64,000 bases of DNA from Planctomycetaceae bacterium (GCA_016125265.1 WGMC01000040.1:1-64000), one strand, 5' to 3'; shown: positions 54,713 through 63,517, counted from the stretch's first letter. A program made the numbers and translations. The notes: generated by a model not told the origin, from the letters alone.

Positions 54713-55144
54713 TCAGCGCGCGATGTCGAGGGCACGTTGCGCCATGCGCAGGAAGTTCTCCTGCGCGCTCAAGTTGGCCTCGTAGGAGCGCATGGAACCG
54801 ATCATGTCGGCCATCTCCTTCAGGGGATTGACGTTCGGCATGCGCACGTTCCCGTTCTCGTCCGCGTCGGGGTGGCTGGGGTCGTGCACATCCTCGAAGG
54901 GCGAAACGGTGTCGTTCTCGACGCGGGTGGCGCGCACACCCACGGCGGAGCTTTCGCCCGCACCGTGTTTGCGCATCAGCGGCTCGAACACGACCACCTT
55001 GCGGCGGTATGGCCCGCCCTCGGGGGTCTTGGTAATGCGCGCGCCGGCGATGTTCTCGGCGATCACACCGACACGCACCCGCTCGGCGGCGAGCCCGCTG
55101 GCGGAGGTGCGCAGCGTCGAAAACAGTTGGTCGAGTCGTCCCAT
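54713..55144 (-). CDS. flgC: Flagellar proximal rod protein FlgC
   Basis: 143 residues from the ATG at 55144. It has the N-terminal rod motif TLRTSASGLAAERVRVGVIAENIAGARI and the characteristic DPSHPDADENGNVRMPNVNPLKEMADMIGSMRSYEANLSAQE near the C-terminus. It is two bases after flgB. Confidence 0.95.
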   Translation of the reverse strand: MGRLDQLFSTLRTSASGLAAERVRVGVIAENIAGARITKTPEGGPYRRKVVVFEPLMRKHGAGESSAVGVRATRVENDTVSPFEDVHDPSHPDADENGNVRMPNVNPLKEMADMIGSMRSYEANLSAQENFLRMAQRALDIAR

Positions 55145-55146
55145 GA

Positions 55147-55512
55147 TCAACGTCCGTTGGTGATGGCTGTGTCGAGCATCTGCAAGTGGCCCTGCAGGAT
55201 TGCCGCGTAGGTTTCGAACAGGAGGCGGTTTTCGGAGCCGGCGTTGGCTTCGAGTTCCGCGTTCACGTTGTTTCCGTCGTGACGCCGGGGGCTGGTCGTG
55301 TCGTCCACGACCTTCGGCAGCACCTTGAGGGGATCCCCATCCGGCCGCTGCAGGGCCTGTTCGAGTTGTTGCTCGAACTGGACCGTCTTGCGCGTGAAAC
55401 CCGGGGTGTTCTGGTTCGCGATGTTGTTCGCGATGACACGACCGCGCTCCGTGGTGGCGGACAAGAGACGCAGCAGGATGACCTGGTGCGGGTCGACCTT
55501 GGATCCAATCAC
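55147..55512 (-). CDS. flgB: Flagellar proximal rod protein FlgB
   Basis: 121 residues from a GTG whose GTGA overlaps the stop of the sigma-54 activator gene. It has VIANNIANQNTPGFTRKTVQFEQQL near the N-terminus and a C-terminal segment ENRLLFETYAAILQGHLQMLDTAI. It is the first structural gene of the second flagellar operon, physically linked to its presumed regulator. Confidence 0.93.
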   Translation of the reverse strand: MIGSKVDPHQVILLRLLSATTERGRVIANNIANQNTPGFTRKTVQFEQQLEQALQRPDGDPLKVLPKVVDDTTSPRRHDGNNVNAELEANAGSENRLLFETYAAILQGHLQMLDTAITNGR

Positions 55513-56957
55513 GCGCGCTGCTCCTTCGGGGCGACATGCCCCTGTTCGCGCCAGAGCTTCATCTTGTTGCTCAGGGTGCGCGCCGTGACGCCGAGGCGTC
55601 GCGCGGCTTCGGTCTTGTTGCCGCGCACCGCGCCGAGCGTGGCGAGGATCGCCGTGCGTTCGATGTGTTCGAGTTCGCGGTTGGCGAGCATCGCGCTGAG
55701 TTCGGCATCGCTGATCGCCGCAGAGGTGCGGACCGCGGGCAGCGCGGCGTGCGGCGACGCCGCGGCCGCCGGTCCCGTGTCGCGGCGTGCGCCGGCCGGG
55801 CCAAACAGCAGTTGCTCCACGTTGAGCCAACCGCCGCGACCCAGGACCACACCGCGCTGGATGACGTTCTCGAGCTCGCGCACGTTGCCGGGCCAATGCC
55901 ATGCGACGAGGCGCTCGCAGCTTTCGGGGGTGAGCCCTTGGAACTCGAAACCGCCCTGGCGCGCGTAGTGGCGCGCGAAGTGCTCCGCGAGGGGCAGGAT
56001 GTCCTCGCGGCGCTGGCGCAAGGGTGCGAGGTGCAGGGGCAGCACGTGGAGTCGGTAGTAGAGGTCCTCGCGGAAGCGCCCAGCCGCCACCTCGTCGGGA
56101 AGGGAGCGATTGGTGGTCGCGATGATCCGCACGTCGACCCGGAGCGTGGTGGTGCCGCCCACACGCTCGAACTCCTCCTCTTCGAGGACACGCAGCAGCT
56201 TGGCTTGCAGCGCGGGGGAGATCTCGCCGATCTCGTCGAGCAGCAGCGTGCCGCCGTCGGCGAGTTCGAAGCGACCCTCGTGGCGGCGATGGGCTCCGGT
56301 GAATGCGCCGCGTTCGTGGCCGAAGAGCTCGGATTCGAGCAGGCTCTCCGAAAGTGCCGCGCAGTTGACGCGGATGAAGGGACCGTCGGCGCGCGGGCTG
56401 GCGCGGTGCACGGCCTGGGCGACACGCTCCTTGCCGGTCCCACTCTCGCCGGTGATCAGCACGGTGCCCTTCGATGCCGCAACACGCCGGGCGGAATCGA
56501 GAGTGTCGAGCAGCGACTGGCTGCGCGCGACCATCTGGGGGGCGTCGCCGAAACTGGCTTCTCGCAAGTAGCGGTTCTCCGCGCCGAGCCGTTGGGCCCG
56601 CTGCACCCGGTCGAGCACGAGGAACAGCGCCTCGGGTGTGACGGGTTTCAACAGGAAGTCGCTGGCGCCGAGCCGCATGGCCTCGACGGCGGATTCGACC
56701 GTGCCGTGCGCCGTGATCAACACCGTCGCCAAGCCCGGTGCGATTTCGGAGATGCGCCGGATAAGCTCAAGACCGTCCATCCCCGGCATACGCAGGTCGG
56801 TGACGACGACGTCGTACTCGCGGGTGCGCACGCGCTCGAGCGCCTGCTCCGGCGATGCGACCGCTTCGGCCCGGTAGCCCTGGCTGCGGGCGGCTTCGCT
56901 GAGGAACTCGCGGCTCAGCGGATCGTCGTCGACGACGAGTAGTCGGTGCATGTTCAT
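55509..56957 (-). CDS. Sigma-54-dependent response regulator (NtrC/FlrC/FleR type)
   Basis: 482 residues. The receiver domain has acidic pocket D10-D12, phospho-acceptor D54 (VVTDLRMPG) and K104 (FLLKP). The AAA+ core has Walker A GESGTGKE (170-177), the sigma-54-contact GAFTGA (217-222) and Walker B TLLLDEIGE (D241, E242). The C-terminal Fis-type helix-turn-helix is NKTEAARRLGVTARTLSNKM. All activity motifs are intact. It is encoded just upstream of flgB and overlaps the histidine kinase gene, so it is the prime candidate activator of the sigma-54-type promoters before fliK and flgF. Confidence 0.95.
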   Translation of the reverse strand: MNMHRLLVVDDDPLSREFLSEAARSQGYRAEAVASPEQALERVRTREYDVVVTDLRMPGMDGLELIRRISEIAPGLATVLITAHGTVESAVEAMRLGASDFLLKPVTPEALFLVLDRVQRAQRLGAENRYLREASFGDAPQMVARSQSLLDTLDSARRVAASKGTVLITGESGTGKERVAQAVHRASPRADGPFIRVNCAALSESLLESELFGHERGAFTGAHRRHEGRFELADGGTLLLDEIGEISPALQAKLLRVLEEEEFERVGGTTTLRVDVRIIATTNRSLPDEVAAGRFREDLYYRLHVLPLHLAPLRQRREDILPLAEHFARHYARQGGFEFQGLTPESCERLVAWHWPGNVRELENVIQRGVVLGRGGWLNVEQLLFGPAGARRDTGPAAAASPHAALPAVRTSAAISDAELSAMLANRELEHIERTAILATLGAVRGNKTEAARRLGVTARTLSNKMKLWREQGHVAPKEQRA

Positions 56958-58171
56958 CGGGGGAGATCGATCTGGCAGTTACGAGACAGGTGCAGAACAA
57001 AACAGGCGCCGTGGAGGTCCCCGGCGGCTTGTGTGACTTCGAGACGTCCCCCGTGCAACTGGGCGACGGTGTGGGCGAGAGCGAGACCAAGGCCGGTGCC
57101 CTCGGCCCGTGTGGTGTAGAAGGGCTCCAGCACACGCGAGCGGATCTCGGCCGGCACGCCCGGGCCGTTGTCGCACACGGTCAGCGCGATGCTGTCGCGT
57201 TCGAGCACCGCTCGCACGCGCACCACACCGCCTTTGGGCTGGGCTTCGATGCCGTTGGCGACGAGGTTTCGCAGGGCCTGGCGCAGCTTGACGCGGTCGC
57301 ACTCGACAGACAGACCGCTGGGCATGCACTCGAGCTTCCAGAGGTGCGCGTCGTCGCGGCGACCGCGCAGGCTCTCGAAGACTTCCTCGACGAGGCCGTC
57401 GATGTCGACCGACTCGACGGACTTCGCGCCGGGGCGCGCGAACGTCAGTAGGCCGGTGACGATCTCGTCGGTTTCGAGCGCACCGCGTTCGATCAACTGC
57501 GCCCAGCGGCGCGAGCGGCTGTCGTCGGGCAGCTCGCGGCAGAGCAGCGAGGCGAATCCCAGAACCGCGCTGAGGGGGTTGCGGATCTCGTGGGCGACAC
57601 CCGCGGCGAGTGTGCCGAGCGCGCACATCTTGTCCAGCGTGTGGACACGTTCGTCGAGACGGCGGACCTCGGTCTGGTCGTCGAGAAGTAGCACACGTGC
57701 ACCGGCCTCGCACTCGGACGGGGGGACCTCGGCCGTGCGCACGGAGATCCAACGGTTCGCACCGTCCCTGCCGTCGAGGCGCACGTGCCGCGGGGGCACC
57801 GCGGTGTCGAGTGACCGCTGTTCGAGCGATCCTTGGGCCTCCTCGGCCCTGGTGCAGTCGAGGATCGCGAGTGCGGCTGGATTCGCGCGGGTCACGGACC
57901 CGTCGGCACCGAGGACTACGACACCCGTGGGGAGCGCCGCCAACAGGGTCTCGAGTTCGCGAGTGACGCGGTCCAGTTCCGTCACCTTTGACGCGAGGTC
58001 GCGGTTGGTTTGTGCCAGTTCCCGCTCGACGTGCGCGGCGCGCTGTTCCAGCGCCGTGTAGCTCTGCAGCAAGTCGCGGCTCAGGCCCTCGAAACGCTCC
58101 ATCGCCCGCGAAAGGACGGGATGGGTGCGGTCCGCAGCGCGACTTTTGGTGCTGCTGGCGGGGAGTTTCAT
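56954..58171 (-). CDS. Cytosolic PAS histidine kinase (FlrB/FleS/NtrB type)
   Basis: 405 residues from the ATG at 58171, with no membrane segment. A coiled coil (about 35-75) leads to a PAS domain (about 75-165; LLAALPTGVVVLGADGSVTRANPAALAIL) and the H box LGTLAAGVAHEIRNPLS (H194). The ATPase motifs are NLVANGIEAQP (N), DNGPGVP (G1) and GTGLGLALAHTV (G2). It presumably phosphorylates the sigma-54 activator it overlaps by ATGA, in response to an internal cue such as basal-body or export-gate status. Confidence 0.93.
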   Translation of the reverse strand: MKLPASSTKSRAADRTHPVLSRAMERFEGLSRDLLQSYTALEQRAAHVERELAQTNRDLASKVTELDRVTRELETLLAALPTGVVVLGADGSVTRANPAALAILDCTRAEEAQGSLEQRSLDTAVPPRHVRLDGRDGANRWISVRTAEVPPSECEAGARVLLLDDQTEVRRLDERVHTLDKMCALGTLAAGVAHEIRNPLSAVLGFASLLCRELPDDSRSRRWAQLIERGALETDEIVTGLLTFARPGAKSVESVDIDGLVEEVFESLRGRRDDAHLWKLECMPSGLSVECDRVKLRQALRNLVANGIEAQPKGGVVRVRAVLERDSIALTVCDNGPGVPAEIRSRVLEPFYTTRAEGTGLGLALAHTVAQLHGGRLEVTQAAGDLHGACFVLHLSRNCQIDLPR

Positions 58172-59022
58172 CGAGGTGTCTCCAGCGCGGTTTGGTCCGC
58201 GGCGACACGCGCCTGGCGCAGTCGCAACATCCAGTCGATGTACTCCCGGTCCGCCTCGATCCGCTGCGACAACACCGTCCACTCCGGCGTTGCAAGCCGA
58301 GGGTCGGTTGCCGCCATACGCAGCGCTCCGAGTGCATCTTCGAGTCGTCCGAGGCGCTCCATGGAGCGGGATCGAAGATGCAGCACATCGGGATCGTTCG
58401 GCAGACCCTCCAGCAGCGAGAGTGACTTCTCGTACTGCTGCGCCAAGAAGGCGGTGCGGGCCTGCTGTTGGCGAGCTTTTGGGGTGAGGGTCGAGGTGGA
58501 CGCCGGAACGGCGGTCGCAGAACCGGACGTCGGCGGAGCGCTGGTTCCGCCGCTGCGCGCCGGTGTCGGCGCCGATCCCGCGGGCCCGCGGTTGTCGCCG
58601 GTCGTGCTCGCGGGCGGCCGCAGGATGGAAAGTTCGTCGGCGCTCAAGCCGACGGTCCAACCCGCGCGCGGAACCAGAGGGATGCCGTCGCCAGCCACGC
58701 GCGGACCGCCCGCGCGCATCGCGTCCAACATCAGTTGCAGTTCGGCAACTTCCAAGCGGAGCTGCTCGAGCCGCTGGTCCTGCTCCATGGGCGCCAGTTC
58801 GTTGGGCTCGGTGACACCCTTCACCTGCGCGAATGCCGTGCTGTCTCCCGCGTCAAGCATGCGGTGCAACTCGCCGAGGGCGTAGATCGCCTGTTCGCGC
58901 TCGCTGGCCGCCTGGCGCAGCGCGCGCACGCGGGGTCCTTCGTTGGCGTCCTGCAGCGCCGGGGGGCCCAGTGTGAACGCGGCACCGGCCAATGCGGTGA
59001 AAACGCCTGCGTACTTCAGCAT
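58168..59022 (-). CDS. Unknown coiled-coil and TPR-like protein (CpoB-like layout)
   Basis: 284 residues, not assigned to a family. The hydrophobic N-terminus (YAGVFTALAGAAFTLG) looks like a signal peptide or anchor. A helical/coiled-coil stretch (about 30-100), a Gly/Thr/Pro/Ser-rich linker (about 130-190) and a C-terminal TPR-like region (ARTAFLAQQYEKSLSLLEGL; MERLGRLEDALGALRMA) follow. The order of signal, coiled coil, linker and TPR recalls CpoB/YbgF. It lies directly before the flagellar histidine kinase gene (ATGA overlap) and overlaps the preceding gene by one base, so a flagellar or envelope scaffold role is inferred. Confidence 0.7.
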   Translation of the reverse strand: MLKYAGVFTALAGAAFTLGPPALQDANEGPRVRALRQAASEREQAIYALGELHRMLDAGDSTAFAQVKGVTEPNELAPMEQDQRLEQLRLEVAELQLMLDAMRAGGPRVAGDGIPLVPRAGWTVGLSADELSILRPPASTTGDNRGPAGSAPTPARSGGTSAPPTSGSATAVPASTSTLTPKARQQQARTAFLAQQYEKSLSLLEGLPNDPDVLHLRSRSMERLGRLEDALGALRMAATDPRLATPEWTVLSQRIEADREYIDWMLRLRQARVAADQTALETPR

Positions 59023-60488
59023 CAGTAGACTCCCTCGTAGGCCAACACGGCGCGGTCGAAGTTGCGGCCCAGTTCGAGCAGCTCGGCTGCGACTTGGTCG
59101 ATGGGTTGGCGCGCTTCGCTGGTCTCGAGTTCCCAGCGCGCGTCGCGCAGCACGCCCAGCGCCGCATCGATGCCGGCGAGGGCGAAACTCTGACGCGCGC
59201 GCACCGATGCGAGGCGCACGAAGTCCTCGTAGCTGAGTTGCGCGCGCTGCTCGTGCAGGCGGTCGAGCGTGGGGCTCAACTCCGTCCAACGCTCGTTGTT
59301 GGCGAGTTCCTCGGCGTAGCTGAGCGCGAGGGGCGGCTCCAGTGCGGCGGTGTCCTCGGGCAGACCGAGCCGACGCCGCGCCTCGAAGACACTCTTCGTC
59401 AGTTCCGCATCGCTGCCGGCTCGTGTCGCGGCGGCTGCGATGAAGAGCACCGAGACTTCCTCGTCCGATTCGAGCGCGAGGGCCGCGGAGCGCTCGAACG
59501 CGGTCCGCTGCCACTCGCCGCTGTCGAGGGTGGCCACGATCAGCCACGCTCGCGAGGCCTCCTTCGGCATGTCTAGGCCCTCGAACGCCCGGGCGCGCAC
59601 GGCCATCGCGGGCACCTCGAGGGTCGTCGGCATGCCCAAGCTGGCGCAGCGCTCGACGGCGTGCAGTGCATCGACCCACCGCTCCAGTTGCAGGAAGGCC
59701 TCCGCGCGTACCAGCTCCCGCTCGGCGATCACCTGGCGGTCCGCGGTGGGGAAGGAGCGCTCCAACGTGGCGATCATCGCCTCGCAGAGTTCCGGGTTGC
59801 CGAGGGCGAGTGTCGTGCGGGCCAGCTCGAGGCGCGCCTCGGCATGCCACGGCGCCGCCCCGGAGGCCGCGGCGACGAGACGCAGGTCGGTGGCCGCCTC
59901 GGCGTGGCGTTCCATGGCCATCAGCGGCGCCGCGGCGCGCAATCGGGCCTGGTGCACGAGGGGCGATGTGCGGTAGGACTCGATCAGTGCGCGCAGGTGC
60001 TCCAGCGCGGCGGAGCGGTTCCCGCGCGCCTCTTCGATCGTCGCCTGCGAGAGTCGGGCCGACGCCCCGAGCGGATGTTCGGGAAAGCGCTGCAGCGCGG
60101 AGAGGTACGAAGCGGTCGCGAGTTCGCGCAGTTCCTTCGGTTCGCGGTCCTGGAACGTGCTCGGTACCACGCGCACGAGGTCGTTGCGAAGCTCTGCGCG
60201 CAATCCGACCGAGCCGAGGGTCACTTCCAGTGCCTCTTCGAGCGGCCGATCCACGAGATCGACCGTGACGAGGGCCGCGCGGGCAATCCCTTCGAACCCA
60301 GTCAACTCGCGACCGCTCCGTGTGGCCAGCTCGCGGACCACGCGGTCGACCGGGATGTTGGTGCCGCGCAGGGTGCAGCGCAGGCCGGCGTCGCTCGCGG
60401 CGACCTCGACGGTGAGGGCACCGAAGGTTTCGGGTTCGTCCGCGCCGGAGGCCAGAAACAGCGGAACACACAAGAGGAGTGCCTTCAC
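59022..60488 (-). CDS. Exported TPR-repeat protein with STN-like N-terminal domain
   Basis: 488 residues from a GTG overlapping the previous stop. A short signal-like N-terminus (ALLLCVPLFLASG) is followed at about 30-95 by a segment that resembles secretin/TonB short N-terminal domains (IPVDRVVRELATRSGRELTGF, VTVDLVDRPLEEALEVTLGSVGL). The remaining 380 residues are a helical TPR array (SALQRFPEHPLGASARLSQA; EARLELARTTLALGNPELCEAMIATLE). It is probably periplasmic. Combined with its location at the head of the flagellar operon, it could be a motor-accessory scaffold of the PflA kind; that is inference only. Confidence 0.72.
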   Translation of the reverse strand: MKALLLCVPLFLASGADEPETFGALTVEVAASDAGLRCTLRGTNIPVDRVVRELATRSGRELTGFEGIARAALVTVDLVDRPLEEALEVTLGSVGLRAELRNDLVRVVPSTFQDREPKELRELATASYLSALQRFPEHPLGASARLSQATIEEARGNRSAALEHLRALIESYRTSPLVHQARLRAAAPLMAMERHAEAATDLRLVAAASGAAPWHAEARLELARTTLALGNPELCEAMIATLERSFPTADRQVIAERELVRAEAFLQLERWVDALHAVERCASLGMPTTLEVPAMAVRARAFEGLDMPKEASRAWLIVATLDSGEWQRTAFERSAALALESDEEVSVLFIAAAATRAGSDAELTKSVFEARRRLGLPEDTAALEPPLALSYAEELANNERWTELSPTLDRLHEQRAQLSYEDFVRLASVRARQSFALAGIDAALGVLRDARWELETSEARQPIDQVAAELLELGRNFDRAVLAYEGVY

Positions 60489-61189
60489 GGGTTCAACTCC
60501 AACTCTTCCGCTTCGCGCAGCAAGCTGTCGGCGAGAAGGAAACGCGCCCGCGCTTCCGCGTCGCCGCGTTGCTCCTCGGGCAGCCGATCGACGATTGCGA
60601 GGAGGGCGTACAGTTCGCGCCGCGCCCGCGCGAAGTCGCCGAGCTCCAGTTGGCGGTCCACACGCGCAAACGCCTCGACCGATCCGATCGGATCGGGGCT
60701 GACGATCGGACGGGCGAGTTCCTTGAGCTCCGCCATCCGGCGTTCGAGCTCTGCGGTCAGATCCTCCGCAGAGGATTCCAGCGCGTGGCTGCGGCGCACG
60801 ATGTCGCCCTGCGTGCGTTGGCCGCCGATCCAAATCAGCGCCGAGGCGACCAGTTGGCCGGCGACGAGGCAAAAAAGAGCGATCCACGCTCCGCGCGGCA
60901 GACCCGCACCCACCGCGACGAGTTGCGTCACCGCTGCAGCGCTGGCGGGTGCCTCGGCTTTGTTGAGTTGCTCTGCGTCGGCGGATGCTGCAGGCGAGGC
61001 GGGTGCCGCGGCTGCTTGGGCCTTGGCTCCGCCCGAGTCCTCGTCGGCGAACGCGCGCAGGAACTCCTCGAGGTCCAGTTCTTCACCGGGCTCTTCGGGT
61101 TTGTCCGCGTACAGTTCGTCGAACTGGAACAGGTCTTCGTCTTCGTCGAAGCCGGCGGCAGTGCCCTTCTGGTTCTTTGCGTCTGCCAT
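60485..61189 (-). CDS. Unknown single-TM protein with acidic N-terminus
   Basis: 234 residues. A strongly acidic cytoplasmic tail (DEDEDLFQFDELYADKPEEP; ELDLEEFLRAFADED), an Ala-rich linker, one membrane helix (GAWIALFCLVAGQLVASALIW), then a coiled coil (SSAEDLTAELERRMAELKELA) and a TPR-like hairpin. The acidic tail could recruit a basic cytoplasmic partner such as the neighbouring receiver-like protein. No homologue is recognised. It overlaps the TPR gene by GTGA and lies three bases after the receiver-like gene. Confidence 0.7.
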   Translation of the reverse strand: MADAKNQKGTAAGFDEDEDLFQFDELYADKPEEPGEELDLEEFLRAFADEDSGGAKAQAAAAPASPAASADAEQLNKAEAPASAAAVTQLVAVGAGLPRGAWIALFCLVAGQLVASALIWIGGQRTQGDIVRRSHALESSAEDLTAELERRMAELKELARPIVSPDPIGSVEAFARVDRQLELGDFARARRELYALLAIVDRLPEEQRGDAEARARFLLADSLLREAEELELNP

Positions 61190-61192
61190 GGT

Positions 61193-62125
61193 TCAGCTCC
61201 AAAGGCTGCGTTGCGCCCGACGTTCGGCTTCGCGCGCCGCGCGCGGTCCGAGCCAAGTTCCGAGCACCGCCGCAAGCGGCGACTCCGCCGGGAACGGCGG
61301 TCGACCGGTCCGCATCGCGACGAGCGCGGCCTGGGCGGCCTCGCTGTCCAGCCACTCGGGTTCCGTCGGGTCCTCGAGGCCGGTGCGGAAGTCGAGCGCG
61401 ATGCAGATGCCCGTCGCGCTGCGCTCGATCCGGAGCTCTTCCGTGAGGAGTTGCGCGCGCGCGAGTCCGTTCTGGTTCGGATCCCCGAGCAGCGCCGCGC
61501 GCAGGGTTTCCAGCTCTTCGCCGCCACCCGTGCAGTGGAGTTCGACGCGCACACGGTCGTCCGTCCGGACCATGTCCAGCGTCGTCGGGCTTTGCCCGTC
61601 GAGTGCCTGGGCGACCGCGCTCACGACCCGCGCACGCTCGCGCGCACAGGCGCCTGCTTCGAGGAGCCGCGCACCGAGCGCGCGCAGGCGATCCACGTAG
61701 GGGGCCTGCGACCACACCGCAGGCGCTCGGCCAACGTCTTGGGCGAGCGCGGCGGCGACCACCCGGGTGTCGACGGGCGCGGGCCAGACGTCCTCGGCGC
61801 CGGCGCGAAAGGCGCGTCGGCACAGATCGAAGTTCGTCTGGCTCGCCACCAGGAAGGAACGGAGTTGTGGCTGGCGGCGGTGGAGTTCGGCGACGAGTTC
61901 GATGCCGTCGCCGTCCGGCAACTCCGCGTGCACGACCGCGACCCACGGCAGCGCGCTGACGAGGGCCGCACGGCGATCCGGCACACACTGCAACTGCAGT
62001 TGCGCTGCAGCGATGACTTGTGCCTGCGCCGACTCGGGCGCGGGCCCGACCCACGCCAACAGTCCGCGACCATGGGCGGTCGGGGTCGCGATCGGACGCG
62101 TGTGCAACGGGTTTCGGTGGGACAT
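61193..62125 (-). CDS. Pseudo-receiver protein with unknown C-terminal domain
   Basis: 310 residues from the ATG at 62125. Residues about 20-120 follow the receiver fold (WVAVVHAELPDGDGIELVAELHRRQPQ, then AFRAGAEDVWPAPVD). The phospho-acceptor Asp position is His66 and the conserved Lys of the KP motif is Ala, so it should not be phosphorylated normally. The C-terminal 170 residues contain NGLARAQLLTEELRIERSATGICIALDF, faintly like the end of an RsbW-type ATPase domain, without clear N or G boxes. It begins the co-directional run leading to fliN. Confidence 0.65.
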   Translation of the reverse strand: MSHRNPLHTRPIATPTAHGRGLLAWVGPAPESAQAQVIAAAQLQLQCVPDRRAALVSALPWVAVVHAELPDGDGIELVAELHRRQPQLRSFLVASQTNFDLCRRAFRAGAEDVWPAPVDTRVVAAALAQDVGRAPAVWSQAPYVDRLRALGARLLEAGACARERARVVSAVAQALDGQSPTTLDMVRTDDRVRVELHCTGGGEELETLRAALLGDPNQNGLARAQLLTEELRIERSATGICIALDFRTGLEDPTEPEWLDSEAAQAALVAMRTGRPPFPAESPLAAVLGTWLGPRAAREAERRAQRSLWS

Positions 62126-62319
62126 GGGGGCCTGCGATCCTTTCCGGATCGGCGGTCGGGTGGCGCGGGGTAGCGCTCCCAACCGGCAGGCTTTTCGGTC
62201 CGCCCCCCCGAATCCCTTGACGGATCCGTCCCATTCCTGAAGCTTTTTCGCAGTTGGCGCACGGACGGCGCCCGACGGACCGCGCCGCCCGGAATGTCTT
62301 TCCGTGCGGCGTCGATCCT

Positions 62320-63375
62320 TCAGGCGGGCGACCAGCGCCGGAGCTTCGCGTGCAACGTCGCCCGGTGCATGCCGAGGCGCCGGGCGGCCTCGCTGCGGTT
62401 GCCGCCGCACTCGATGAGCACACGTTCCACGTGTTGGCGCTCCACGTCCTCAAGGCGCGCCGGTGCGGCGTCGGCGCGCGACTGTGTGTTCGCGGCCGCC
62501 GCGGCCTCGACGAGGTCGAGCCGCAGCACGTTCAGCCGGTACAGCAGGGCAGCGGGCAGCGCGGCCCCCTCCGCGTCGTCAGCGGACCAGGCGACCAGCC
62601 TCGCGCTGGACCCGTGACGCCAGGGGCGCCCGGCCAGGAGGGCGGTGAGCTCGCCCTGGTGCGGGGCGGACAACGACGCCAGTTGGGGCAGGAAGAGTGT
62701 GCCCCCGAGCGCGCGCCGTACCCCCTCGCCCGGCGCCTCCCCCCGCCCCAGCACCTGAAACGGCCCCGCAGCGCGGGCCCCGAGGTGGTGGACCCGCCGC
62801 GCCAGGGCCAGGGCTTCGGTCTCGGAGCCGCCCCACAGAAGTAACGTCGCGTCCGCCGCCGCCACCGCGCGGTCCCATCCGGGCAGCTCCGCCCCTCCGC
62901 TGGCCCACGGTTCCCACAGGACGAGGCGCTCGGCGGCCAAACGGCGCGTCCGGGCGGCACCCTGCAGCGCGGCGACCAGCACGGACCCGGGAACGGGCCA
63001 CGGGAGGAAGGTCGCCGCGTCGAGGGCGGACGGGTGACGCCCAACGGGGTCGAAATCCGAGGGCGGTCCGAGCAGCACCAGGCCCGCCCCGCGCCGCCGC
63101 TGCAAGGGGTCCAGGAGGGCCGCGACCTGGTCGAGGGGCGGCAGTTGTTCCGGGTGGGCGAGCACGAGGTCCGTGGGGTGCTCGGCCGCCAGTTGGGACC
63201 CGAGGGCCAAAAGCGCCCGATCCCTCGGAACCGCCTGCCACACGAACGGGGAACCGCTGGAGCCCAGCACCTCCGCCAGCCGCGGGAGCGACGCGCCGCC
63301 ATCGATCAGCCACACCCGGGCGCGCGGGTAGTCGGCACGGGCGTCGGACGCGGGGGTCTGCGGGGCGGGCGTCAC
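62320..63375 (-). CDS. Degenerate NtrC-type regulator: pseudo-receiver, dead AAA+ core, Fis HTH
   Basis: 351 residues from a GTG. An N-terminal receiver-like fold has His74 where the Asp should be (DLVLAHPEQLPP). A shortened sigma-54-activator core follows: the Walker A position reads GGSETEAL (182-189), followed by ARAAGPF as in true activators; Walker B reads TLFLPQLASL with DE replaced by PQ; and the segment that should hold GAFTGA is missing. The C-terminal Fis-type helix-turn-helix (HVERVLIECGGNRSEAARRLGMHRATLHAKL) is intact. It should therefore bind DNA but neither hydrolyse ATP nor touch sigma-54, acting as a repressor, co-activator or competitor of the active regulator. It lies upstream of the flagellar operon and divergent to flagellin. 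Confidence 0.82.
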   Translation of the reverse strand: MTPAPQTPASDARADYPRARVWLIDGGASLPRLAEVLGSSGSPFVWQAVPRDRALLALGSQLAAEHPTDLVLAHPEQLPPLDQVAALLDPLQRRRGAGLVLLGPPSDFDPVGRHPSALDAATFLPWPVPGSVLVAALQGAARTRRLAAERLVLWEPWASGGAELPGWDRAVAAADATLLLWGGSETEALALARRVHHLGARAAGPFQVLGRGEAPGEGVRRALGGTLFLPQLASLSAPHQGELTALLAGRPWRHGSSARLVAWSADDAEGAALPAALLYRLNVLRLDLVEAAAAANTQSRADAAPARLEDVERQHVERVLIECGGNRSEAARRLGMHRATLHAKLRRWSPA

Positions 63376-63498
63376 GGGTCCCTATTTAACGTCCGCGGCC
63401 GTGTGCGCAGGGCCCGAACCCGGCCCGCAAGTCGCCGTGCCTCGGGAATTCCCGCCGTCCGCTCATGCGCCGCCCGGCCCGTCCGAGAACCAACCTGT

Positions 63499-63517
63499 CG
63501 CGAGGAAGCACCTCGCG
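63499..63517 (+). promoter_or_regulatory. Stem-loop in the flagellin leader
   Basis: CGCGAGG (63499-63505) pairs with CCTCGCG (63511-63517) around the loop AAGCA, 41 bases before the flagellin ATG. An AGGA sits at the stem/loop boundary and a second AGGA is in the ribosome-binding site. The layout resembles the two-site CsrA-controlled hag leader of Bacillus. Confidence 0.4.
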
